The notes: a model not told the origin generated them from the sequence alone. Shown: positions 1 through 12,579, counted from the stretch's first letter. The stretch is DNA of 64,000 nt from Dryas octopetala (GCA_963921425.1 OY992834.1:27169923-27233922); one strand, 5' to 3'. Made by a program: numbers and translations.

Positions 1-415
1 GTGCTCAGTGATGATGCCAAGCGCTTGACTCATTAAAGTAGACCAGCCAGTCACCGTGTTTTTGCATACAGACCGGTCGATCAGGGTATTTTTCATTCTA
101 GACTTAAAAAAAAAAACCCAATTTTTTTATGTTTTTATCTTAAAAGTTTTGTCATTTTCTTTTCCCAATTGTTATCAATATTTTATAATTTTATTGATAT
201 TTTTCGATATTTCTGACACCGATATTGAATAGTTTGGCCGCACCCACCAATGACCAATCCCATACTCTCCGTATTCGACCACAATCTCAAATTACCTTGC
301 AACCGACCGTTTTGTCCGCGCCTCGCATCATCCTCTTCTATGTCCACAGGGGCATTTCCGTGATTACATCCCAAAATCAATGGCCATTTCATATCCCTAC
401 CCCCGACCGCCAAAA
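1..415. other. Upstream intergenic sequence, no gene seen
   Basis: No convincing coding region is visible on either strand. The short open frames here lack recognisable domains and overlap each other. The stretch probably includes the makorin promoter, but no TATA box stands out. Confidence 0.5.
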
Positions 416-424
416 AAACCCTAA
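416..424 (+). promoter_or_regulatory. Telo-box-like element (AAACCCTAA) upstream of makorin
   Basis: AAACCCTAA lies about 240 bp before the makorin start codon and just ahead of a GA/CT-rich stretch that looks like a 5' leader. Telo-boxes near the start site are known in plant promoters of housekeeping and translation-related genes. A function here is inference from position only. Confidence 0.35.
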
Positions 425-661
425 TTGATCCTCCCCCAATTTTTGAGACTCGCGCAGAGAGACAGAGAGAGAGACTTTTCCTTTCCTTCTCTTCTTCTTT
501 TTCAGGAAATGAATGATTAAGATTTTACGTGCGAGGAGACTTCTCGATTCATCACTCCTCTATTTCTTCTTCATCGTTCCATTGGGCCAGAGCTTTTCTG
601 GGGTTTCCGATTTTTGTTTCTCAGAGAAAGCGCTGGTTCGTCTCTCGGTTTCTTGATCGCC

Positions 662-2568
662 ATGGCCAAAAGGTGAATTTTATTTTGAAGAAATGATCTT
701 TGATTCTAAAACGAATATTTTTGAATCCTTTAGTTTTTGGATGTGGATTTTAAACATGCGATTATTTTTTTAACCTTTGTTTGTTTTTTATTTTAATTTC
801 TTAAAATTGTTTGTTTGCTGAGAAAATGGAGAACATAGAAGAAAGCAAAGAAATTAGAATTGAAATGATGAACCATTCTGGTATAGGACCCGTGAAAGCA
901 AAGAACTGCAGTACGGGAGTTGATTTCCCTTGATTAATTTGTTGGGTAAAGTTGGTTAGAGACCTTTGTGAATGAATATTGTGGAATTGCCTACCTGAAA
1001 TTTTTTTTACTGCTTTTGTGAATTTATAACACCTGAAATTTGTTCCATGCCGTTTGTGAAATTTTGTCTGGGGATGGTATTGAAATGGATTGCATTTGTG
1101 AAATATTATTAGTGAAAATATCACTTCTTTCAATCCTTATGAATTATTGATCAAGTCCCTTTTAATAGTGGTTTTATTGAAGTTTCTTTTCTGACAGTAG
1201 TCATATCACAAAAGGTTTCCATTTCCATTGCTTATTTGGTCGGTCTTTGTTGAAGGCAATTGAACTGTTTTGTATTGTAATTTCTGACATCTTCAGGGTT
1301 CTCTGCAAGTTCTTTGCCCATGGAGCGTGTTTAAAAGGGGAGCATTGTGAGTTTTCACATGATTGGAAGGATCCACCAAACAATGTAAACTATTTATTGT
1401 ACTTGTATGTGCATCAAGTATTATTGATCAACAATTATTGTTTACTAATAAATTTTTCTTGCTGGTTCATCATAACAGATATGCACCTTTTATCAGAAAG
1501 GAGCTTGTGCTTTTGGTAGTCGATGCAGATATGAACATGTTAAATCTTCTCGGGCTCAGTCATCTGCCTCGTCTTCAGCAACAAATTCTCAGCAATCTCT
1601 GGCTTTTGATTCTGCATCTCTGGCTCATCCTTCAAGAACCACATCAAGTGGAGTTGCTTTTGTCCCGGGCACTCTTTCAGAACTTTCTGCTTCAAGTAGT
1701 CCTTTCTTACCTCCCTCTAAACCTGCATGGAATGGTTCCCTGGATGATGGTGATGGTGATGATGATCATGATAATGTTGGGGAGAATAGGAGTGCTAGAC
1801 CAGCGGATCATGCTATTTGTTCATTTGCTGCAGCTGGTAATTGTCCTCGTGGAGAAAAATGTCCTCATATTCATGGAGATATATGCCCCAGTTGTGGAAA
1901 ACATTGCTTGCATCCTTACCGACCCGTGGAAAGAGAGGAGCATATGAGGACATGTGAGGAAAAACAGAAGCACCTTGAGGCATTGAAACGTAGTCAAGAA
2001 ATAGAATGCAGTGTTTGCCTGGAACGTGTTCTTTCAAAGCCCACTGTCGCCGAACGAAAGTTTGGGATTCTCTCAGAATGTGATCATCCTTTCTGCATAT
2101 CTTGTATTCGAAATTGGCGTAGTAGTTCCCCAACTTCTGGTATGGATATCAATAGTGCATTGAGAGCTTGCCCAATTTGTCGGAAGCTGTCATACTTTGT
2201 TATTCCAAGTGTCATTTGGTATAACACAAAAGAAGAGAAACAGGAAATTATTGATAGCTACAAGGCAAGGCTCAGGTAATTTTGTGTGCAATTGTCTTAT
2301 TATTATTATTATTATTATTTTTTAAGATGGGATTCAATTAGCAGTTCATTGTCTTCTACTTGGATTTTTTTCAGTTTTTTTTTTCTTTCCCCTCGGAATG
2401 GAATTGTTATAATTTGATCATTTTTTGATGTACTGAACTTGGTGGACAGAAGTATTGGCTTTGCATTACTTTTTGTTTTTCTAAGACATTTTGGCTTTGT
2501 ATTACTATTGTGAATTTGTGAAGAGAAGTTGGAAAGGTCTTGACATTTTGGCTTTCGAGACATCTTGT

Positions 2569-2611
<43 letters not shown>

Positions 2612-4135
2612 CTCCTCTTTCTCTCTCATTCTGTTTTTGTTTGTGTTCTACAATTCTCTTATCTTGCAGGTCAATTGATTGCAAGCACTTTGATTTTGGA
2701 AATGGGAACTGCCCATTTGGGACTAGTTGTTTTTATAAGGTAATATAAACGCTACTGGGAATTATGCTGCTGCAGTTGTAATTCATGTTTGTTTTCTTTT
2801 CTTCTAATGATGACTTGGACATGTAATGGCCAGTCCACTTGCTGAATGGCTGTGCATTTTATGTTTTTGTTTCATATATTTGCTTGGTAAACCTCATTCT
2901 TGTATTTTTTTTGTTTCCCTTATACTTTGTGTGTGTGTGTGTGGAATCATGTGATATTATACTGTGAGGCATGTTGGCTTGCCTAAAAAATTGGCTTTGT
3001 TGAGTTTTTTTGAATTTTTTTAGAGCTTGCTTTATTTTATTCTCCTCTATTGATTTTCGGATTGCTGGTGGATGCTTTCTTTGTGGCCTGATGGGGTGGC
3101 TTTTTGCTATTTACCTGAAGATATAGAGATCTTATAGAATTATTATTTGTATTATTGGTCGAACTTGTTTCATTAACTAATGCTACATTTAGCTTTTGTG
3201 ATGAAAACTCTATTTCCATGTCACCAACTCAAAAGATCATGTGGCCTTGTTACTTGAAGTTGAAGTAGTTGTGCTTGTATGAGAGGGAGTGATAAGTGGG
3301 GATAAGGGTGGTTAATTATTTGCATATTAACTTTTTTATATGGTATTCTTTTTATACTGTGTAGTTGTATGTTTATGCTGAATGCTTTGGTCTTGTAGGG
3401 TTTTGTATGTCTGTTTCTGAGTTCAATTGGATTTATGTTCATTTCCATCAGTCCATGCAACATAGTTGGAACAAGAAAACTGTATATATTATTATATTAT
3501 ACTCTACAGTTTATATAGCTACAGTAACTGGTCAGAAGTATTTGGGTTTATAAGGACAACTTATTGCTTTTATCTAAAATTACTATTCAGTATTAGGACC
3601 GTGGTGACAAGTTCTTCATTATCTCTCTCTCTCTCTCTCTTCCCCCCATCCCCCCTCCTGTGTTCCTGAGTTGGTCTATCATTGGATCTAAAATATTCTA
3701 GTCCTTCTATCAGTTAGTTGTATTTGGTTATAGTTTAGGAATACTATCAAACTAGCGTCATCTGAATGCTGGCTTTAGAATCATGTGCCTTTTGTTTATC
3801 ATTTTACTTTCATCTCGGAGAGGATTAGCTTTATGACACCTTTAATGGATAGAATGTTTGTTGTGTTCCAGCATACGGTCAAGCCAGGCTCATATGTATG
3901 GAAATTTCACAGGCCACCTCCAAGAAGGCCACCTCCACGCCGATCTGATATTGTGCCTATGGATGTCATATATCATATGTTCGAGCACTTAGAAGATTTG
4001 GAGGATTATTCTCCTGAAGATGATATAGATTTTGAAGATTTAAACCCATTGGAGAGGTTCTATTTAATGCAGCTGGGTTTGGATACAAGTGACTCGAGTG
4101 AAGATGAAATAGATTTAGAGCCCTTGAGCTTCTAG
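662..4135 (+). CDS. MKRN: Makorin-type RING E3 ubiquitin ligase, proximal-end isoform
   Basis: Spliced as 662-672, 1297-1384, 1479-2275, 2670-2739 and 3872-4135, which gives 409 codons with GT..AG borders throughout. The protein has two N-terminal CCCH fingers (C7/C15/C21/H25 and C35/C43/C49/H53) and a third (C147/C155/C161/H165). A makorin Cys-rich stretch ([11 protein letters not shown]) follows, then a C3HC4 RING (C210, C213, C234, H236, C239, C242, C264, C267) and a fourth CCCH finger (C303/C313/C319/H323). This order is diagnostic of makorins, which are E3 ligases that also bind RNA. The first exon supplies only MAK plus two bases of the next codon. This isoform ends in a Pro/Arg stretch ([11 protein letters not shown]) and a strongly acidic tail, 87 residues after the splice. 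Boundaries were read by eye; transcripts would confirm them. Confidence 0.9.
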
Positions 4136-5209
4136 AATTTAGCCAGTTGTATCTTCTTATATTTCCTTCTGGGTTTTGGGGTTGTTTCTGTGTTTTGAAT
4201 GTAGTTTGTATTTTGACAACTCCTATTTATGAATGAAATATAGATTTGTATCTATCAGGAATGGGGTTATGTTTTCCGAATCTCTAATAATGTTTTTTGG
4301 TATGAAGTGATATTTATGTTTTCCATCCTGGAAAGGCCTTTGTTCTTTGGGTGATTCCTTATTGCAGAGAGCATAAAAAGTTTATTCTTAAAATTCAAAG
4401 GCACATCCTATTAAGTGATGAAAATGAAAAGGAAAAAAGAACTGTTATATGGCTTTGGTTTGCGTTTGTGCTGTTAATGTTTCAATTGTAGAATTTATTT
4501 GACCACTCACCATTTTGATGTGTCTATGACCCATAAATTGGATACTGGCAAACAAAGTCCTGCTATGTTATACATTCTATTTTCCTCTTCTAATTTTCAC
4601 TGCAGATGGCTTTTAATTTGAGGTTTCTCTAAGTGAGGTTGTATTTTTTGAAGTCACTTTGTTGTAGCCTTGTGTTGCTACGGATGTCACTTTTTTTTCT
4701 TGTATGGTAACTCCTAAATTTTCTAATATATGTACATTTCAGATTATCTCCCTTCTACTGTCATGTGTGCATCTCCATCTCAAACTATGATTTGCATCTG
4801 CTTTTTTACTTAATACATATTCATTGTCATGTAAGCAGGCTCATTGTCTGTTTGAATGTGGTGTTTACTTTTACATTTCACATATTATTATCCTTGTATC
4901 TGGTTTGCACGCATTGTCTGGTTTGCACGCATTGTCATTTTCTGTGCTGGTTCGTATCCTGTTTGCTTACAATAATTGGGTATTGAACTGGCTGTTATCT
5001 GTTGCAGCATGCATACCGGGATGGTCGTCTGGAGGAAGTAGTGCTGCGTCATATTGGAAATGAAGATGGTCAGACGGTGATAGCTACAAATATTAGGTTT
5101 TACTCTGTACCTTTAATCCATGTTTCCATCATTTACTTTTCTTTTTCTTACTAAATTTTTGACATTTTTCAGGCTGTCAGACTTTCTTGGTGATTTGCAC
5201 ATAAGGTGA
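662..5209 (+). CDS. MKRN: Makorin-type RING E3 ubiquitin ligase, distal-end isoform
   Basis: It shares the first four coding exons with the proximal form, then skips to 5008-5096 and 5173-5209, giving 363 codons in frame. The distal end begins [17 protein letters not shown] and finishes [11 protein letters not shown] before a TGA at 5207-5209. The opening KHAYxDGR resembles the segment that follows the last CCCH finger in animal and plant makorins. Both distal exons have good acceptors (TGTTGCAG, TTTTTCAG), and the 5096/5097 donor keeps the frame. This end lacks the Pro/Arg and acidic tail of the proximal form. The two ends cannot sit in one protein, because the proximal exon carries its own stop at 4133-4135. 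Confidence 0.8.
2572..2607. repeat. (CT)n microsatellite in makorin intron 3
   Basis: A run of alternating C and T lies in the intron about 60 bp upstream of the exon starting at 2670. It may add to the polypyrimidine character of the intron end. A shorter CT run occurs near 3622-3640 in the next intron. Confidence 0.8.
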
Positions 5210-7170
5210 ATAATGCCGATTTGATATTCCAATGTAAGTTTTTGCACTGGTTTAATTCATGGTTTTGTACTCCTACTGATTTCCATAAATGTAATAGTGC
5301 ATTTAGGTCAGACCTCTGATCTGAACATTTATGTTGTCAAATACCAACTACAAAGTTTAGTATTCTATAGGATCTGACCTATCAGTTTAGTAGTATCCAT
5401 CATTCTTGACGGGCACATCCTGATGGCATATTGTAATGTAATGAATTGGGCAGTTGTAGTTAGACTGTAAACTGTAGAGGAACTGAATGCTTAAGTGCTG
5501 TGCTAGGAGACCATTAGAGTGGCTCATCAATGATTGTCCCCTACATGGGGTGGGTTGACCAATTTTTTTCCATAGTAGTTGACAGTCGTACTGAAAAATT
5601 GCAGTGTGTTGTGGTAAAAGCTCTGGTGAATAATGAAGTTAGTAGGGTTGTGAATTACCTAATAGTGTCCCGTCTGCTTCAATTTTTCCTTTATATGCTG
5701 GATAGTTTTTTCCTATAGATACTGGATTGTTTTTTCCTAAATATACAGGATTGTTGTTTGTTTCAAGAACATATGGGCATCATTGATGCTTCAGGTTTTC
5801 TTATATATGCAGGATTTTTGTTTGTATCAACAATATGTCCAGCTCTATTGCTGGTTTTTCAATTGCAAGTGGAATACTCCAGTTGTTTGGAAGGTGTGGT
5901 TCATTTACCTTGATTTTTTTTTTTTTTTAGTAAAAGTTTGGCTGCAGTGTTTTTTAACCCTTAATTGATAAATAAAGTCTGAAGTTATTTCTTGTATTCA
6001 AGTTGTAAGTCGACTGTAGCTTCTATGGAACATGGGGCTGGAAAAAAAGAACCTTGCATTATCTAATTTGTCTTGTTTTGGCACACTTGGCCGTTATTTC
6101 AAGTCGCACTTCATTAGTTCTTTCTACTGGTTTTACACTGAACCATGGCCCTTATCTAAATTGTGGCAGTAATAACTTGTTGGCCATACTGGTTAAAGCC
6201 TTGCATATATATATATATATCGCCAAGAGTTTCTTGCTTTCTTCTGCTGCTGAATGTTTGTCAGGATACGGGTTTGATCTTTTATGGTCCAGTCAGGGTC
6301 GCTGAAAAATAACCCTAATCTAGGATTTGTTGTCTACTTGTTTTTATTGGTCAGAAGTTTACATGTTAATTTAGCAAGAATTAAAATTACACTGACTAGT
6401 ATTTCAGGCATTTTGTGTTAAGTGCCCTTTTGTCAATTTATTGATTTGAAGTTAATACTTGATGTTTAATGCAGATTTTTTGTTGCTGGAGGGTGATCCA
6501 GTTTTGCGAGAAGACATGCTCGGTTGTTATGAATGAACATGTAACATACTTCCAGAAAATAAAATTATGGACTGGCTGAGTACATGTTGAGGATTTTGAC
6601 AATTATATATGTGCATGTCTGTGGCTTTAATAAATGTCCGCAGGTTGGGACATTGAATTTGAATAAAGGATAGGAAGAATGGATAGCATGTCAATATCAA
6701 ACAGGTTTGGAACTGTATATATTTACATACATGGATACTGAATTTCAAGAGGAGATTTCATCGATGGCGATGAGATGATTTTGAATGAAGGAAAACATGA
6801 TTTTGTTTAGAGCACGTTGCTTGGGTTATTGTACTATGTGTTTTTACCACAATTTCACATGCCTTTTTTTTTTTTTTTTTTAATGTTTTGAAAAATTTGG
6901 CTCCTTTGATTCTGTCATATTTGCATTCAGAATATGGATCGCTTTGAGATACATCAAGTTAATGGTGTAGCTGCCTTTACGATCGGGTTAAATCACAATC
7001 TTTTTGTAATAATTATTATGTAATCAAAGATCCATCACAAATAGTATAATTTTCCTGACAACCTAGTTTTTATTCCATTGCCGTTGCTTGCTAAATCCAA
7101 GGGCAGGTGTCAAGTGAAAGAAAAATTAAACAAGCTTTGACTTTTAGGAAAATTCAATAATAAGAAAACA
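5210..7170. other. Makorin 3' flank, no gene seen
   Basis: T-rich sequence with many stops in all frames. The stretch 6918-7080 is repeated in diverged form at 14733-14895, so part of this flank belongs to an old duplication. It may contain the 3' UTR of the distal makorin isoform. No domain-bearing ORF was found. Confidence 0.5.
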
Positions 7171-7174
7171 CTAA

Positions 7175-7499
7175 GGGTTTGTTTGGTATTTTATTCAAAT
7201 TTTTTTTTTTTTTTCAAAAACATAATAAGGTTTTAGTTAAAAAAACGTGTTTGGTAGATTATTTTCAAAAATAGTTTTTAGAAAAAAATTAAAAAACATG
7301 CTTCTTTTAAAAAAATGATAAAATATCATTTTTTTAAATTTTTTTTACACTTCTTTTTTTTTGGTTGTCATCATTTTTATATTTTAAAAATTATTTTCAA
7401 ATTTCATACTAAACAAATTTTTAAATTTTAAATATTGATTTTGAAAACTCACATTTAAAAAAAAAATCTTAATTTTTGAATATGATACCAAACGAGCCC
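7175..7499. mobile_element. Tourist-like (PIF/Harbinger) MITE, 325 bp
   Basis: The ends are inverted copies: GGGTTTGTTTGGTA at the left and TACCAAACGAGCCC at the right. They are flanked on both sides by the trinucleotide TAA (7172-7174 and 7500-7502). A 3-bp TAA/TTA target duplication with GGGxxTGTTTGGTA-type ends is the signature of Tourist MITEs mobilised by PIF/Harbinger transposases. The interior is A/T homopolymer-rich and non-coding. Confidence 0.8.
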
Positions 7500-8429
7500 T
7501 AAGCTATTAGGGTTCCACCTACAACTTAAATATGCAATTTGTTAATTTGATTCTTTTTTTATAACTTAATTAAGGTACAAATAGGAAGTGCCCTCAATTG
7601 GAAGATATGAAAATTATTATTTTTTAGAAAAATATCATAAAAGTAATTTTTTATAGTGGTTGATCGAAATCATAAAAAGCATTTTTCAATTTCCTTTATG
7701 ATAATTACAAGCATAATCTCTTATCTTTAAGCAACAAACTATCAAGAAACAATATCCGAAATTATATCAATTTACAAGTTATCCTCAATTATAGGAAAAA
7801 CATGACTAAACTTATAAATTGTACCAAACACTCATCAATCAACCGCATAGAAAAATATAAGGGCTAATTACAAATAAGTCAATAAAACATTTCAAAATTA
7901 CAAATAGGTTAATGAAAATTTTTCTAAATTTCAAAATAGTCATCATTGACCTATTTGTAATAAATGAAATTATGTATTTTACAAAATAGGACATAACAAA
8001 AACTATAAATTACAACCACTGCAACAAACTTCACTAATTAACGTATGAAAATTTCAATAAATTACAAAATGGTCAATCAATGCTTACCCATCGATGATGT
8101 CAGCAATATATCCTAATTTTAAAAATTACAAAAATGTCAACAACTGACCAGAAGCTGACACATGTCCAAAGTAAAGGTCAACAACAATTTTTTTTTTTCC
8201 CTTTCTCTTTTTTTTTTTAATAACCAACAACAACATGTAACTTTTTTTTTTTTTTTTTTTTTTTCCATTTCTCCTCTTTTTACTTTCAGCAACATGTAAG
8301 CTTTTTTTTTTCCTCTCCTTTTTGTACATACAGCAACGTGTAATGATTGTTTTTTCCCCCATTTTTTTTTCTTGCATCTTGTTTCTCTTCATCATCTTGT
8401 TTAAGATGTATATTAGACACATGCAGTAA

Positions 8430-9180
8430 ACATATTAGACACTGTTTTTAAATTGAAAACTGTCGCACAGTTACCGATTTTAAATTGGAAATTGTCGTAC
8501 AGTTTCAAAAACATATCAGAGGCAGTGTCTAATATGCTGATTTTAAATTGGAAATTGTCACACATTTTCGAAAACATATTAGACACTGTCAAACATTATG
8601 CATATTAGACACTGTGTGATAGTTACTGATTCGAAATCAATAATTATTTTCAGCATCTGTAAAAATCTAAACATATACTGAAAATCAGTATTTATAAAAA
8701 ATAAAAACCTAAACAAATATTGTTACATAGATATTGAAACTGATAATATCACACATACTAAAACAGATACTGTCACACATATACTAAAACAGATACTGTC
8801 ACACAGTATAGATACTGTCATACATATACTGAAACAGATATTGTTACATAGATACTGTACGACAGTCACTGATTTAAAATCAGTAATTGTGTGACAATCA
8901 CCAATTCATAAGTGTTTATTATGTACAGTATTAGACATCAATATTAGACACTATTAGACATTGTGTATATTAGACACTATCAAACAATGTGGATATTAAA
9001 CATTGTCAGGCACTGTATAATATGCCGATTTTAAATTAGAAATTGTCGCATAATTTTGGAAACATATTAAACACTGACAAGAAATTGGAAATTGTAAAAA
9101 TCTAAACATATACTGAAACAGACACTGTCACATTGATACTGAAACATACACTATCACACAAATACTGAAACAAAAACAAT
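8430..9180. repeat. Degenerate short-word repeat block (ATTAGACACTGT / GATACTGAAAC family)
   Basis: Words such as ATTAGACACTGT, GATACTGTCACACA, ATACTGAAACAGATA and GACAGTCACTGATTT recur many times in both orientations at irregular spacing. No single fixed period is visible, so it is not a simple satellite. It lies inside the Mutator-like element at 7861-10350 and codes for nothing recognisable. Confidence 0.6.
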
Positions 9181-10032
9181 GGAATTCAATCATTATCTAA
9201 CTCAAACATCTTAACAGTAAGTACTGAATTAACAAGAAAAATGCTAAAGCACATGGCTAACGAAGAAAAAAAACTATAGAGGCTGTACATTAACGTGGGG
9301 AGCCCATCCTTAAATATAAATTTATCAGGCATACATTTGAAAAAACCAATAAACAATATCAGTCTCCACGACTTCACAAAAAACCAAGTCTCAATCAGTA
9401 AACAAAAGATCCACAATCTCTGACACTATCGTACAGATACTGAAACTAAAACTAAGAGACATATACATAAAGAATAATAACAATGTAATTATAAACAAAG
9501 AAAAGAAATCAATTAAAACTTACACTCAGATTCAAACTGAAAGCAAAAATGCAAAACTAAAAAAAGAGAAAATCAACATCATACAAAGCTCTAACTGTCA
9601 TATAGATATAATAAAAAAGAAGAATCAAACCCAATAGAGTAAAACAGCTAAATCAACGTAAAAAGACACAAATCAACAACTAAAACTACTACAGAAAACT
9701 TAAATTTAGAAGCTGAAGAACATACTGTCAAACAAATTTCAACAAAATAAAGCAAAAAAAAAAAATTGGCGAAAATCAAAATTAGCTAAATTTGAACAAC
9801 AATTCGTAGAAATTGAAAAACCAACAAAAAACTTTTTTAAAAAAATCAAACCTGTTTAGATAAAACTCGAAAAAGAGATTGATCAAGCAGACGCTGAGAA
9901 GAAAGAAGAGTCTCGTACAATCGTAAAATCGAAAAAGAGATAGATCACAATTCACATACAACTAAAAAAACGCTTAAAAAAAAAAGAAGAGAAAATCTAG
10001 TATTGGGCTGTCGCTCGTTGGGCCAAATTGCA

Positions 10033-10210
10033 AAATGGGCTGGGGGCTGCACATGTGCACACCTATTGACCAAAACGTAATTATCAAAATTAAAACAATG
10101 GGCTATGGGCTAGGGCCAGCAGGCCCACACCTATTGACCAAAACATATTTATCAAAATTAAAACAATGGGATGGGGGCAAAAGGGTGAAAAAAACTAAAA
10201 GAAAAATCAG
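10033..10210. repeat. Tandem repeat of about 65-70 bp (AATGGGCT..CACACCTATTGACCAAAAC)
   Basis: Two near copies starting with AATGGGCT and containing CACACCTATTGACCAAAAC are followed by a partial, diverged third. They sit near the right end of the Mutator-like element and are clearly more GC-rich than its surroundings. Confidence 0.6.
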
Positions 10211-10360
10211 TAATGGGCTGGGGCCCACATGGTTATTGACCCAAAAATATAATTTTTCAAATTATATGATTGACTAAAATTGGATAATAAATTATGTATT
10301 GATCTTTTTGTAATTTACAAATTATTTATTGACTTATTTGTAATTGGCTAAAAATAGTAA

Positions 10361-10661
10361 TGATTGAAAACCAAATTACATAGATAAATTGTAAGATTCC
10401 CCCTAGCCTTAGCTAGGGAGTTAGATCTCCATAACAAAAGAAATAGAATACTAAAAATAAAAGTGAGTTTGGAGAGAAGAGAATAGAATAGATGTATAAG
10501 CTGGCTCTGTTGATGGTCCTTTTATAGAGATCTTCAATTGATCTTTTGCACACAACACACTGCCTCCAGAATCCTTCATTAAATGGGAAGGCATGATCAA
10601 CTATGAGATACCAACGGGCCCACTACTCTTCCTTCAATTCATTTGCTCGACACAACCACTC
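10361..10661. other. Unassigned sequence between two mobile elements
   Basis: About 300 bp of non-coding sequence. It could be a remnant of an older repeat, but no terminal structure or domain was found. Confidence 0.4.
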
Positions 10662-10664
10662 TAA

Positions 10665-11058
10665 CGGCCCGTTTGAGACTGTTGTGGAGGACTCAAAAGC
10701 TGCTGTGGATGACAATTCTCAATCACCCACAGCAGTTTTGGTGTTTGGTAAAAAAATGAAAAAGTGCTTTGCCCCACAATTCCTAACTCCCCACAGCAAA
10801 AATAGAGTTTGTAGGTGCTTTTGAAAGCTGCAGCGAATCACAGCAACAATGAAAATTTTATTTTACCCATAATACCCTCATTTTAGTAATTATAAATAGC
10901 CACAACAGTTTTACATTACAATTTACCAAACACCTTCATACTGTTTTTTGTACTCACAACACTTTTAAAAATATAATTTACCAAACACTCAACTGCTTTA
11001 CTTCACAGCTGACTTTACTTCTCGGCTGTTTTTTCTCACAACAATCTCAAATTAAGCC
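10665..11058. mobile_element. Tourist-like MITE, copy 1 of a two-copy family
   Basis: The left end CGGCCCGTTTGAGACTGTTG is an approximate inverse of the right end CACAACAATCTCAAATTAAGCC. TAA flanks both sides (10662-10664, 11059-11061). The body closely matches the second copy at 12580-13011. It carries an internal CCACAGCAGTTTTGGTGTTTGG motif and its near-inverse, so the transcript could fold. Non-coding. Confidence 0.7.
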
Positions 11059-11322
11059 TAAGTCCAAGATGTGATGAATTGGGTTGCTGGCATTACCTGA
11101 AATGGCAGGCCCAATAAGTCTTCTTTGGCATATTGAATAATCAAAGCAACAAGCCCATGTTGACAATATGTAATCAAGAATAGAAACAGGTCCAACTCTC
11201 TCACTTCTCTGAGATGCACGCTGTCTGCACCCAAAAGCAAATAAGTCTCTCTTTAATAGCTTTTCAACATAGCCATCTCGCAAGCATTAAAACTAAAGCC
11301 ACTATATATATATATATATATA

Positions 11323-12412
11323 GGCTTAATTGTCGATTTACCACTCAAAACTGTAACTCATTCCCACTTTACCACCTGAAAGTTTTTTTTGTCCCAGATT
11401 ACCACCTGTAACTTACATCTGTGTCCCATTTTACCTTGTTCCGTCAACAATTCCGTTAATACTGATGATCTGGCTGTTAATGCTGACGTGGCGCGCTAGA
11501 TGTGCGCCACGTGTCACATTTTTTTTTTTTCGCATTTTTTTATTTTTATAAACTTTGAAAATTAATTAAAAATAGCTCCGAACTCAGAAAAATACACAAA
11601 AAATTCCTACGGACTCGTCTTGACTAGCACTAATTTACTATAAGGTTAAATTACCAATTTGCCCTCTAAAAATTTCCAAAAAAATTAGAAAGTCCAAATT
11701 TATTTCTAAAAAATTAAAATAAATTTTCTTCTATTAAATAAATTCTAGAATTTTCGTAAACTCTTGGACAAATTCTCAAAAATATTTTGAAAAATTACCA
11801 AAAGCCTGTTTTAGAGAATTATTTTGAGACTTTACAGAAATTATAGAATTTTTCTAGAATTTATTTTATAGGGAATTTTATTTTCCTCTAAGACCGAGAG
11901 GTCTTTTGGGTAGAAAATGTTCACGAGAAATGTATTGTTAGTTTTTAGAAGACTAACGGTGCATACCTCATATTTTTTGGAGTTCGGGAGATTATTCTAT
12001 GAATTTCCAAAGAATTTAGAGTATTTTAATTTTTTAGAAATAAATTTAGACTTTCCAAAAATTTTTGGAAATTTTTAGAGGGAAAATTGGCATTTTGACC
12101 CCATAGTAAATTAGTACTAGTCAAGACAAGTCAGTAGAAATTTTTCGTGTATTTTTCTAAGCTCGGAGCTATTTTTAATTAATTTTCAAAGTTTATAAAA
12201 ATAGAAAAATCAAAAAAATCAAAAAATACAAAAAAAGATGTGACACGTGGCGCACATCCAGCGCGCCACGTCAGCATTAACGGAATTGTTGACGGAATAA
12301 GGTAAAATGAGACACGGGTGTAAGTTACAGGTGGTAATCTGGGACAAAAAAACTTTCAGGTGGTAAAGTGGGAATGAGTTACAGTTTTGGGTGGTAAATC
12401 GATAATTAAGCC
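11323..12412. mobile_element. 1.09-kb foldback element (long inverted repeats over most of its length)
   Basis: The left half opens GGCTTAATTGTCGATTTACC and the right half closes with GGTAAATCGATAATTAAGCC. Inverse matching continues inward through the ACGTGGCGC and GCGCCACGTGTCACA block (about 190 bp) and on to the TTGACTAG..TTTACTAT segments near 11615-11660 and 12105-12130. The flanks are (TA)n, so the target duplication cannot be read. Superfamily is unclear; Mutator foldback is one option. A read-through transcript would form a long hairpin. Confidence 0.75.
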
Positions 12413-12579
12413 TATATATATAATCCCTGCACATTAATTTTCACCACTAAACTGATATCATCATAAAGAAATAGGAATAATATAAGCTTTTGTTTCAATC
12501 TCCAAATATCTAATGATAATAGGAATTAAGAATAATAAAATGCAATTGCCAAATTAAAGTGCATAAAATATACAATTAA

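Larger units (their letters stand above)
7861..10350. mobile_element. Non-autonomous Mutator-like element with about 60-bp terminal inverted repeats
   Basis: The left end opens GGGCTAATTACAAATAAGTC and the right end closes with the inverse (GACTTATTTGTAATTGGCTA). Weaker matching continues for about 60 bp. The flanks AAAATATAA (7852-7860) and AAAATAGTAA (10351-10360) resemble an imperfect 9-10-bp target duplication, as expected for Mutator-type insertion. No transposase ORF is present. The interior is A-rich and contains a block of degenerate short repeats and a GC-richer tandem repeat near the right end. Exact ends are uncertain by a few bases. Confidence 0.6.

Noticed and set aside
8126-8422. 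Lys-rich minus-strand ORF of 98 codons
   Set aside because: It arises from poly(T) runs in a non-coding element interior.
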